64,000 nt of DNA from Mycolicibacterium bacteremicum. Lineage in GTDB: Bacteria > Actinomycetota > Actinomycetes > Mycobacteriales > Mycobacteriaceae. The stretch is taken from assembly GCF_943913955.1 (NCBI RefSeq), contig NZ_CALUAE010000031.1, positions 1 to 64,000 on the forward strand, given 5' to 3'. A program made the position numbers and the translations under genes. The notes beneath the pieces were generated by a model, which saw only the letters and a program-made list of their open reading frames with translations, was not told where the DNA came from and searched no databases. Shown piece after piece: positions 52,675 through 60,598 of the stretch. Position 1 is the first letter of the stretch, and each line of letters opens with the position of its first letter.

Positions 52675-52895
52675 CTCGTCGCGGCACGGATTCAGCTGTG
52701 ATCCGGCCGCCGAGGCACGTGATCGTCCCGCACCGCCGAGTTTGCCGACGCGATCGTTCGATGCACTCACCCGCGCACGTCGGTGTGCGCATTTCGCACA
52801 CCGGCTTACTGATTCGGCAATTTTGCGCCATCGGGCTGACGTGCAATTAGTGTGCTAGCCGTGGCGAAAACGGTGGGGGCAACGCGGGCGGGTCG
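52675..52895 (+). other. Noncoding stretch before the Abi-alpha gene, with a hairpin
   Basis: A 221-base gap without a credible gene. It contains the perfect inverted repeat at 52781-52803 and an AT-rich segment (about 52805-52860) that could hold the promoter for the next gene. Confidence 0.5.
52781..52803. repeat. Perfect 9-base inverted repeat
   Basis: CGGTGTGCG-CATTT-CGCACACCG pairs at all nine positions. It could be a transcription terminator for the small-peptide unit (a few T residues follow only 20 bases later) or an operator for the gene at 52896. Confidence 0.6.
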
Positions 52896-53555
52896 ATGGA
52901 CCTCGAAAGTCTGATCGGCGGCGGGCTGACCCTGCTCGGCGGCGTCGCCAAACGGGCCCCCTTCGCGGGCGACGTGCTACCCCTGCTCGCCGATGCCGAA
53001 CGTGCACTGGTGCGCGTCGCGCGTCGGCACCTGAGCGACCTGGATCCGCCCGCGGTCACCGCCGCGCCGGATGATGACCCGGCCTCCCCCAACGCCGTGC
53101 TGCGCGCGCTGCTCGATCGGTCGATGTACACCAGCCCCGACAAGAGCCGCGATGCGCTCTACCTCGACCTGCTGAACGCGCTGGTGCCCGATGAGGCACG
53201 CATCCTGGCCGCCCTGTCCGACGGGTCGGCCTACCCGGTGGTCCACATCGCCGAGCCGGGCGCCGGGGGCACCCCGGTGTTCGCGTTGAAGAACGCCTCG
53301 ACCATCGGACGGTCGGCGGGCGTGTCGCTACCCCGCTACACACCGCTCTATCTCACCCGGATGCTGCGCCTCGGGTTGGTCCGTCTCGGACCGGAGGCGT
53401 CTTCGATGAACGACGAATACGAGATGTTGCTGACCGATTCGGCGGTCAACATCGCGGTGGCCACCGCCCGCCGTGGCGTTCGGGCCGCGCGCGTCGTGCG
53501 GCGCACGGTGCGCATCAGCGATCTCGGCCAAGAGCTGTGGGAGGCAGCCAAATGA
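52896..53555 (+). CDS. Abi-alpha (DUF4393) family-like protein
   Basis: A 219-residue soluble protein. Its C-terminal half (SKDALYLDLLNALVPDEARILAAL-type pattern, here RDALYLDLLNALVPDEARIL, then TPLYLTRMLRLGLVRLG) matches the Abi-alpha/DUF4393 arrangement of a helical region plus a winged-helix-like end. Some members have been linked with abortive phage infection; here the role is unknown. ATG 52896. Its stop overlaps the DUF445 start by 4 bases, so the two are linked in translation. Confidence 0.6.
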   Translation: MDLESLIGGGLTLLGGVAKRAPFAGDVLPLLADAERALVRVARRHLSDLDPPAVTAAPDDDPASPNAVLRALLDRSMYTSPDKSRDALYLDLLNALVPDEARILAALSDGSAYPVVHIAEPGAGGTPVFALKNASTIGRSAGVSLPRYTPLYLTRMLRLGLVRLGPEASSMNDEYEMLLTDSAVNIAVATARRGVRAARVVRRTVRISDLGQELWEAAK

Positions 53556-54787
53556 GCGATTTCTGGGCCAACGCCTTCGCCTACCCGGTGTGGGTGTACT
53601 TCACCATTCCGTTCGGCGCGGCGTTCGTCGGCTGGATCACCAAGATCCTGTGTCTGAAGATGATGTTCCACCCCGTAGAGTTCAAGGGCATCAAGCCCTA
53701 TCTCGGCTGGCAGGGTCAGATTCCGAAGCGGGCGCCGAAAATGGCTGCCGTGGCGGTCGATTCGCTGACCTCGGGCATCCTCAAACCCGAGGAACTGTTC
53801 GACAAGATCGATCCCGACGAGTTGGTCGCCGAACTCGGCGAACCGCTGCGCGAGGCCGCCGAGGAACTCGTCGACACCATGATGATGTCGTTCCAGCCGC
53901 AGGTCTGGCGTGCCACCCCGGATCAGGTGAAAGAACTGATCGTCGCCAACGTCGAGGGCCGCATCCCGGCCGCCGCGCGTGGCATGTTCGAGGAGTTCCG
54001 CGGCCAGGTCGACCAGATCTTCGACATCAAGCACATGGTCGTGACCAACCTGGTGCGCGACAAGGCCACCCTGAATGCGGTGTTCCAGGACATCGGTCGG
54101 CCGGCCTTCAAATTCCTGATCAAGTCCGGTCTGTACTTCGGTTTCATCATCGGCGTGGTCCAGATGCTGGTGTTCGGCGTCACCGGTTGGCATCTGGCGC
54201 TGCCGCTGTTCGGTCTGATCACCGGCGGTCTGACCGACTGGGTGGCGTTGCAGATGATCTTCCGGCCGCTGGAACGCAAGAACGTGTTCCTCGGCATCAA
54301 GTGGCAGGGCGTGTTCCAGGCCCACCGCAAGGAGGTCATCCGGGGCTACGCCGCGCTGATGGCGCGGGAGATCTTCACTCCCAAGGCCATCATGGAAAGT
54401 CTGCTCACCGGGCCGATGTCCGACAAGTTCTTCGACATCATCCAGGCCGAGATCGGCCGCACCATCGACAGTCAGATGGGTTTCGCCGGTCGGGTCATCA
54501 ACGTCCTCGGCGGCCGCCAGTACCAGGAGATGAAGGTTCAGATCGCGAACTCGATCATCGAGAGGCTGCCCGAAACGTCCTCCTACATCGAGGAGTACGC
54601 GGCCAGCCGACTCGATCTGGAGAACGTGATGATCGAGAAGATGGACGGCCTGGACTCACAGTCCTATGAGAATCTGCTGCGCCCGGCGTTCAAGGACGAC
54701 GAGTGGATCATCGTGGTGCTCGGTTCGGCGCTGGGTTTCCTGTGCGGTGAGCTACAACTGCAGCTCATCCTGCTACTGGCGCACTGA
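53552..54787 (+). CDS. DUF445 family membrane protein
   Basis: A 411-residue protein with an N-terminal helix (WVYFTIPFGAAFVGWITKILCLKMMF), two more in the middle (SGLYFGFIIGVVQMLVFGV and LFGLITGGLTDWVALQMIF) and one at the C-terminus. The paired segments WITKxLxxKMMFHP and LTDWVALQMIFRP are the DUF445/YheB hallmark. The function is not established. Overlaps the Abi-alpha-like gene by 4 bases (ATGA), and its tail overlaps the convergent monooxygenase gene by 23 bases. Confidence 0.85.
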   Translation: MSDFWANAFAYPVWVYFTIPFGAAFVGWITKILCLKMMFHPVEFKGIKPYLGWQGQIPKRAPKMAAVAVDSLTSGILKPEELFDKIDPDELVAELGEPLREAAEELVDTMMMSFQPQVWRATPDQVKELIVANVEGRIPAAARGMFEEFRGQVDQIFDIKHMVVTNLVRDKATLNAVFQDIGRPAFKFLIKSGLYFGFIIGVVQMLVFGVTGWHLALPLFGLITGGLTDWVALQMIFRPLERKNVFLGIKWQGVFQAHRKEVIRGYAALMAREIFTPKAIMESLLTGPMSDKFFDIIQAEIGRTIDSQMGFAGRVINVLGGRQYQEMKVQIANSIIERLPETSSYIEEYAASRLDLENVMIEKMDGLDSQSYENLLRPAFKDDEWIIVVLGSALGFLCGELQLQLILLLAH

Positions 54788-56075
54788 CCCGGTGCGCCGG
54801 CAGCCGATGGCCGGTGAACCGTTCGCGCAGCGTGGATTCGGCGTAATCGGTGCGGAACAGGCCGCGGGCCTGCAGTAGTGGCACCACCTCGTCGACGAAG
54901 ATCTCCAAGCCGTCGGGGAAGACATCGGGCATCAGGTTGAAACCGTCCGCGGCACCGGCTCGGAACCACCCCTCGATGGTGTCGGCGACCTCGACCGGAG
55001 TGCCCACGATCACCCGATGCCCGGAACCGCTGAACTCGACCAGCGTCTGCCGCAGTGTCAAGCGCCGATTACGGGCCAGTCGCACCACCGATTCCCGGAA
55101 ACCCAGCGACGCACCGAAGGTGGCGGGGTCGCTGACCTCACCGAGCAGTCGTGCGGGCAGCGGCTCGTCCAGCGGGAGACCCGACAGGTCCTCCCCCAGG
55201 GTCTGCGACAGCCGGTCCAGATCGTGCCCGGCGGGCAGCAACGCGTTCTGGCGCTCATACCGTTGCTGCGCCTCGGCCGGGCTGTTGCCGATGGTGGTGA
55301 TCAAGCCGGGCAGGATCTTGACGTCATCGCGACGGCGGCCGTGCGCGACCGCGACATCCTTGACGTGCCGGTAGTGCTCGACACCCGCATCCAGATCCAA
55401 CTCGGCACTGAAGACCGCATCGGCGGCGCGGCCGGCCAACTCGCGGCCCTGCGGGGAGCCACCGGCCTGCACCAGTAGCGGGTAGCCCTGCGGGGACTGG
55501 TCCTGTGGTAGCGCACCCACCACCGTGAAGAACTCACCCTGATGGTCGATGCCCCGGCCGCCGGTGTCGGCCGCATCCCGCCACAGCGCCTGCACCACGT
55601 CCACGAACTCGGCGGCGCGCCGGTAGCGGGTGGGCCGGTCCGGATAGTCGGCCAACCCGAAGTTGCCGCCCGCCGGCACCGAGTACGTGGTCACCACATT
55701 CCAGCCGAGCCGGCCGCCGGACAGTTGATCCAGGCTGAGCAGCCGGTGGGCCAGCTCCACCGGATCGTTGAACGTCGAGGACAGCGTGCCGATCAGACCC
55801 AACCGCTCGGTGGCCGACGCGACCGAGGCGAGGATGACGCTGGGCTCCAGCGCCTGTGAGGGTCGCAGCGCCGGATGCTCGCGCAGGGCGGGGCCATCGG
55901 CGAGGAACAGCGCATCGAGCTTGCCGCGCTCGGCGATGCGGCCCATCCGCTCGTAGTACCCGGGGTCGGCGAAGGAGGTGGGCGGCTCGCTGGTCAGCCG
56001 CCAGGACCCGGTGTGGATCCCGACGTTGAGAACGTTGACGTTGAGGATGACATGCCGGCGCTGCGGTCGTGTCAC
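54765..56075 (-). CDS. FMN-dependent monooxygenase of the NtaA/SnaA/DszA family
   Basis: A 436-residue luciferase-fold enzyme. Segments RIAERGKLDALFLADGPAL, LEPSVILASVASATERLGLIGTLSSTFNDP, LDQLSGGRLGWNVVTTY, PLLVQAGGSPQGRELAG and GFNLMPDVFPDGLEIFVDEVVP are family marks. Such enzymes use reduced FMN to open C-S or C-N bonds (for example DszA on dibenzothiophene sulfone, NtaA on nitrilotriacetate). GTG 56075 is preceded by GGGAGG and overlaps the gene before it by 4 bases. Substrate unknown; neighbours suggest an organosulfur or chelator compound. Confidence 0.9.
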   Translation of the reverse strand: MTRPQRRHVILNVNVLNVGIHTGSWRLTSEPPTSFADPGYYERMGRIAERGKLDALFLADGPALREHPALRPSQALEPSVILASVASATERLGLIGTLSSTFNDPVELAHRLLSLDQLSGGRLGWNVVTTYSVPAGGNFGLADYPDRPTRYRRAAEFVDVVQALWRDAADTGGRGIDHQGEFFTVVGALPQDQSPQGYPLLVQAGGSPQGRELAGRAADAVFSAELDLDAGVEHYRHVKDVAVAHGRRRDDVKILPGLITTIGNSPAEAQQRYERQNALLPAGHDLDRLSQTLGEDLSGLPLDEPLPARLLGEVSDPATFGASLGFRESVVRLARNRRLTLRQTLVEFSGSGHRVIVGTPVEVADTIEGWFRAGAADGFNLMPDVFPDGLEIFVDEVVPLLQARGLFRTDYAESTLRERFTGHRLPAHRVSAPVAG

Positions 56076-57025
56076 AGCCGGCCTCCCGGGGTCGCGACGG
56101 ATTCGAAGACGGCACGGTGCGCCGACAGGTCCGGTGTGGCCGGAACCGGCAACCCCAGCCGCTCGCGCAGTGTCCCGGTGCCGGGTTCGCCGAGCAGGCC
56201 CCGGGCCCGTGCCGCCGGTACCACCAGATCGAGCACCCGCTCCAGGATTCCGGGGGTGACGCGTAACAGGACACCGGTGGCCGACGGAATGCGTGCGATC
56301 CGCTCCAGGGCGGCGTCGATCACCTCGGCGGCGCGTACCCGGACCACCACCGGCGCTCCGCCGGTCACCGGATCGCCGTCCTCGATCACGGCGAGGTCGG
56401 CGCCGAGCGCGTCGGCGTGCCGCCAGATCGGCAGGTCGCCCTGCACCGAGCCCGGGACGTTCAGCGGTCCGGCGATCGCATAGCCGTGGGCGATGTCGGC
56501 CCGCCGGATCCGGGTGACATCGACGAACACCCCGGAGTCGACGTCCCCGACCACCGACTCCAATGGCCAGGTGCGCCACAGCGTCCGCACCGCGGTCACT
56601 GCATCCGCGGTGTGATCGGCGGTGAGATCGGCACCGGTCCAGGTGTCGCTGACGGCGTTCAACGCGGTGCCGTGATCGAAATCGAGCGCCAGCCAGCCCA
56701 CCCGTCCGCGGGCGGCGTGGTCCACCGAGATCAGCCGCCTGGCGAGGTTGTACGGGTGATCACGGTGACCGGCCGCGGCCACCACCAGACCCAGCCGACG
56801 GCTCGCACGGGCGGCGAACGTCGCGATCAGCGACGGGTCCAGGGCCACCTTGCCGAATTGACCGGCCTCACCCCGTTCGGCACCGATCACCCAGTAGTCC
56901 ACCCCGGCGACCTCCAGGCGGTGCACCAGATCGGTGATCACCCGGCTCGGATCTTCGACATCTCTTTTGCGGTCGGTGATCCCGTCGCCGACCACCTCCA
57001 CCCCCAACGACAATGGCTTGGCCAT
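56072..57025 (-). CDS. Short divergent luciferase-like monooxygenase
   Basis: A 317-residue protein starting MAKPLSLGVEVVGDG. The HRLEVAGVDYWVIGAE, TFAARASRRLGLVVAA and LARRLISVDHAARGRVGWLALDF segments follow the NtaA/DszA fold, and the C-terminal RGLLGEPGTGTLRERLGLP matches the tail of that family. It lacks the usual FMN-binding WNVVTS segment and reads WLALDFDHG instead, so activity or cofactor use may differ. ATG 57025. It is the first gene of a two-gene unit, divergent from the ABC importer. Confidence 0.75.
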   Translation of the reverse strand: MAKPLSLGVEVVGDGITDRKRDVEDPSRVITDLVHRLEVAGVDYWVIGAERGEAGQFGKVALDPSLIATFAARASRRLGLVVAAAGHRDHPYNLARRLISVDHAARGRVGWLALDFDHGTALNAVSDTWTGADLTADHTADAVTAVRTLWRTWPLESVVGDVDSGVFVDVTRIRRADIAHGYAIAGPLNVPGSVQGDLPIWRHADALGADLAVIEDGDPVTGGAPVVVRVRAAEVIDAALERIARIPSATGVLLRVTPGILERVLDLVVPAARARGLLGEPGTGTLRERLGLPVPATPDLSAHRAVFESVATPGGRL

Positions 57026-57151
57026 GGGCACGACGCTACGGAATGTGCGGCCCGGCACAACGGTTGCAATCACCGCAACCCGAAATGGCCGCGTGGCCAA
57101 CAGTTAAGCTGAGCTGAAGTATCGGCTTAAAAGTCCTTACGTGCCGAATCA

Positions 57152-57180
57152 TTATGCGCCCGGCGGCATATCGCTAACTT
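57152..57180 (+). promoter_or_regulatory. Probable leaderless promoter of the ABC importer operon
   Basis: TTATGC (57152-57157) and TAACTT (57175-57180) are 17 bases apart; the -10 ends 7 bases before the GTG 57188, as in leaderless transcripts. The -35 overlaps a short palindrome (TATGC...GCATA, 57153-57170) that could be an operator. The whole divergent region is 57026-57187. Confidence 0.45.
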
Positions 57181-57187
57181 TGCCCAC

Positions 57188-58141
57188 GTGTTGAGTTCCA
57201 CACTGCGCCGGGTCGCCCAGTCGATCGTCGTGATCGTCCTGGCCTACACGGCCGTCTTCTTCGTGCTGAACGTGCTGCCGGGCGACCCGATCGAACAGCA
57301 GATATCCAATCCGGAGAATCCCATCTCCGATGCCGACGCCGAAATCCTGCGCGACTACTACCGGCTCAGCGAGCCGGCGATAGTCCAGTTCGGCATCTCG
57401 GTACAGCGGCTGTTCACCGGTGATCTCGGATTCTCACTCAACAGCGGCCAGCCGGTATCCGAGCTGCTGGCCCATGCGCTGCCCTCCACGCTGGCCCTGG
57501 CCGGGGTCGCCTTCGTGCTGGCCGCCGCCCTGGGCCTGGCGATCGCGCTGGCCGCGGTGTTCGCGCCCTGGCCACCGGTCCGCGAGGCCGCCCACTCGCT
57601 GCCCCCGGCATTCCTGTCACTGCCGGTGTTCGTCACGGGTCTCATTGTCCTGCAGTTGTTCTCGTTCAACCTGGGGTGGGTCTCCGCGGTCCGCGACGAG
57701 GGTCTGCGGTCGACACTGCTGGCCGCGGTGCCACTGGCACTACCGGTGGCCGCGCCGATCGCCCAGGTACTGATCCAAGGACTGAGCAATGCCGCCGGTC
57801 AGCCGTACGTCGAAGTGTTGCGCGCCAAGGGACTCAGCGAGAACCGGATCATCTTCGGCCACCTGTTGAAGAACGGATCCATCCCCACCGTCACGATCGT
57901 GGCGATCACCGTCGGCGAACTGCTCGCCGGATCGGTCATCACCGAGACCATCTTCAACCGCACCGGCATCGGTTATCTCACCGAGACCGCGGTCCGCAAC
58001 CAGGACACCCCGATCATCCAGGCCGTCGTCATCACGGTGTCGGTGACCTTCGTGGTGATCAACCTGCTCGTCGATGTGCTCTACCCGCTGATCGATCCCC
58101 GCATTCGCAGCACGCCCGATACCGAGGTGGTCCCGGCATGA
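57188..58141 (+). CDS. Oligopeptide/nickel-type ABC permease 1 (DppB-like)
   Basis: A 317-residue membrane protein with six helices. The N-terminal helix is followed by NVLPGDPIEQQISNPENPIS and the DppB-typical YYRLSEPAIVQFGISVQRLFTGDLGFS region; the EAA loop reads LRAKGLSENRIIFGHLLKNGSIP. It forms half of the importer channel. GTG 57188 (or TTG 57191). It overlaps the next gene by 4 bases. Confidence 0.92.
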   Translation: MLSSTLRRVAQSIVVIVLAYTAVFFVLNVLPGDPIEQQISNPENPISDADAEILRDYYRLSEPAIVQFGISVQRLFTGDLGFSLNSGQPVSELLAHALPSTLALAGVAFVLAAALGLAIALAAVFAPWPPVREAAHSLPPAFLSLPVFVTGLIVLQLFSFNLGWVSAVRDEGLRSTLLAAVPLALPVAAPIAQVLIQGLSNAAGQPYVEVLRAKGLSENRIIFGHLLKNGSIPTVTIVAITVGELLAGSVITETIFNRTGIGYLTETAVRNQDTPIIQAVVITVSVTFVVINLLVDVLYPLIDPRIRSTPDTEVVPA

Positions 58142-58989
58142 CCGTCATCGACGCGGCTCCCGGCCCGCCGGCCACCGCCCGGGCGCCCCGCCGCCGCACG
58201 CTCACCCTGTGGGATGCACCCCCGGTGCTGTTCCTCCTGCTGGTGACGGCGATGATCATCGCGCCCGCGCTGATCGCGCCGTACGACCCACTGCAGGAGA
58301 ATCCCGACCTGGCATTGGCCGGCCCCAGCCTGGCTCATCCGTTCGGCACCGACTACATCGGCCGGGATCTGCTGAGCCGGGTGGTTGCCGGCACCGCGGC
58401 GACCATCGCCGGATCCTTCATCGCCGTCGTGATCGGCTTGGTGGCCGGCACCATCCTCGGCCTGCTGGCAGCATATTTCGGACGGGCCACCGACAGCATC
58501 ATCAGCCGCATCATCGATGTGCTGCTGTCCATCCCGACCCTGCTGCTGTCCATCACGATCATCGTCGCCCTCGGATTCGGGACCGTGAACGCCGCCATCG
58601 CCGTCGGGGTGTCCTCCATCGCGGTCTTCGCCCGGCTGGCCCGGTCCGAGGTGCTGGCCACCCGGCACCTGCCCTTCGTGGAGGCCAGCGAGCACCTGGG
58701 CGCAAGTCATCTGACCCTGCTGTTCCGGCACGTGCTGCCCAACTCCTACTCGGCCGTGCTGTCGCTGGCGGCCCTGCAGTTCGGCACGGCCATCCTGGCG
58801 ATCGCATCGCTGAGCTTCCTCGGTTACGGCGCGCAGCCGCCGGACCCGGAATGGGGCCTGCTGATCTCCGAGGGCCGCAACTACATCAACTCCGCGCCCG
58901 GACTGGTGTACTTCCCGGCCATTGCCATCGTGCTGACCGTCATGAGCCTGTCCCGGCTCGCCCAGCTCATCCGAAAGAAGGTCGGTTGA
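58138..58989 (+). CDS. Oligopeptide/nickel-type ABC permease 2 (DppC-like)
   Basis: A 283-residue membrane protein with six helices. LAHPFGTDYIGRDLLSRVVAG is the DppC hallmark and the EAA loop reads HLGASHLTLLFRHVLPNSYS. It completes the importer channel with the previous gene. The ATG at 58138 overlaps the previous stop by 4 bases; the open frame further upstream is antisense to nothing real but runs within the previous gene. Confidence 0.93.
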   Translation: MTVIDAAPGPPATARAPRRRTLTLWDAPPVLFLLLVTAMIIAPALIAPYDPLQENPDLALAGPSLAHPFGTDYIGRDLLSRVVAGTAATIAGSFIAVVIGLVAGTILGLLAAYFGRATDSIISRIIDVLLSIPTLLLSITIIVALGFGTVNAAIAVGVSSIAVFARLARSEVLATRHLPFVEASEHLGASHLTLLFRHVLPNSYSAVLSLAALQFGTAILAIASLSFLGYGAQPPDPEWGLLISEGRNYINSAPGLVYFPAIAIVLTVMSLSRLAQLIRKKVG

Positions 58990-58990
58990 C

Positions 58991-60598
58991 ATGAGTTCTG
59001 CTGCGCTGCTGTCGGTTTCCGGACTGCACATCGAATACACCACGCGTTCGGGAGTGCGCCCGGTCGTCCGTGACGTCGCACTGGACGTGGCACCGGGCGA
59101 GGTGGTCGCGGTGGTCGGCCAGTCCGGCTCGGGAAAATCCACCATCGCCCGCGCGGTGCAGGGTCTGCTGCCCGAGAACGGCCACATCACCGCCGGGGAG
59201 ATCCGGATCGCCGGACGGGACGTGACCGCACTGCCCCAGCGCGAGTGGCGCAACCTGCGCGGCGCCTCGATCGGCTTCGTCCCGCAGGATCCGCTCGGTT
59301 CGCTGGATCCTCTGAAGAAGGTCGGCGACCAGGTGGCCGAGGTCCTGCTGGTGCACGGTATCGCCGCCCGCCAGGACGCCCGCCGTCGCGCGGTGGAACT
59401 GCTCGACCGCGTCGGCATCCCGGACCCGCAGCGTCGGGCCGGGGACTATCCACATCAACTCTCCGGCGGGCAGCTGCAACGCGTTCTGATCGCCATCGCC
59501 ATCGCGGGCGATCCCCAGCTGCTGGTGGCCGACGAACCCACCTCTGCCCTCGATGTGACCGTGCAGCAACGCATCCTGGACCTGCTCGACGAACTGCGTG
59601 CCGAACGCGGCCTGGGCGTCGTGTTCATCACCCACGATCTCGCGCTCGCCGAGCACCACAGTGACAGCGTGGTGGTGTTGCACGACGGTCAGGTGCGTGA
59701 GGCGGGCCGCACCGGTGCCGTCCTGATCGACCCCCGCGATGATTACACCCGCCGGCTCATCGCCGACGCACCCGCGCTGACGCCCGACAAGTACGCCCGG
59801 CCCGGCGCCCCGCCGCATACCGCGGAACCGATCCTGCAGGTGACCGATCTGGTGAAGCGGTACGGCCCACACACGGTGCTCGACGAGGTGTCCCTGCGAG
59901 TGCACACCGGCAGCATCCACGCGCTCGTCGGCGAGTCCGGATCCGGCAAGACCACGGTGGCCCGAATCCTGGCCGGGCTTACCGATTTCGACGCCGGGCA
60001 GGTGCGCGTCGACGGCGTCGTCGGGCGTGCGCACCACACCCTGAGCCGAGCGCAGCAACGCGCCCAGGCCCGCGTCCTGCAGATGGTGCAGCAGAACCCG
60101 ACCGCGGCACTGGATCCACGGTTCAGCATCGAGGACGCCGTTGCCGAGCCGTTGCGGATCAACCGCATCGGCTCGCGTGCCGACCGACGCCGCGAGGTGC
60201 TGCGCGCGCTCGATCAGGTGGGGCTGCCCGCGGCCTTGACCGACCGCAAGCCCCATGAGATCTCCGGCGGCCAGCGCCAGCGGGTGGTGCTGGCCCGCGC
60301 CCTGGTGCTCAATCCCCCGATCCTGGTGCTCGACGAGCCGACATCCGCTCTCGATGTCACGGTGCAGGCCCAGGTGGTCGACCTGCTGATCGAGTTGCAG
60401 CGTGAGCTGGCGTTGACCTACCTCTTCATCTCGCACGACCTGAGTCTGGTGCGCCAGATCGCCGATGAGGTCAGCGTGCTCGAACACGGCAGACTGGTCG
60501 AGACCGGGCCGGTATCAGAGGTGTTCACGGCGCCGTCGGCCGGCTACACCCAGCGCCTGCTGGACGCGGTGCCCGGCACACCGGTGCGGGCCGCATGA
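58991..60598 (+). CDS. Fused ABC ATPase (DppD-DppF type)
   Basis: A 535-residue protein with two complete ATP-binding halves. Walker A motifs are GQSGSGKST at 43-51 and GESGSGKTT at 314-322; signatures are SGGQLQRVLIAIA and SGGQRQRVVLARA; Walker B motifs are LLVADEPTSALDVT and LVLDEPTSALDVT. One gene thus supplies both motor subunits that are usually separate. It starts one base after the permease stop. Confidence 0.95.
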   Translation: MSSAALLSVSGLHIEYTTRSGVRPVVRDVALDVAPGEVVAVVGQSGSGKSTIARAVQGLLPENGHITAGEIRIAGRDVTALPQREWRNLRGASIGFVPQDPLGSLDPLKKVGDQVAEVLLVHGIAARQDARRRAVELLDRVGIPDPQRRAGDYPHQLSGGQLQRVLIAIAIAGDPQLLVADEPTSALDVTVQQRILDLLDELRAERGLGVVFITHDLALAEHHSDSVVVLHDGQVREAGRTGAVLIDPRDDYTRRLIADAPALTPDKYARPGAPPHTAEPILQVTDLVKRYGPHTVLDEVSLRVHTGSIHALVGESGSGKTTVARILAGLTDFDAGQVRVDGVVGRAHHTLSRAQQRAQARVLQMVQQNPTAALDPRFSIEDAVAEPLRINRIGSRADRRREVLRALDQVGLPAALTDRKPHEISGGQRQRVVLARALVLNPPILVLDEPTSALDVTVQAQVVDLLIELQRELALTYLFISHDLSLVRQIADEVSVLEHGRLVETGPVSEVFTAPSAGYTQRLLDAVPGTPVRAA

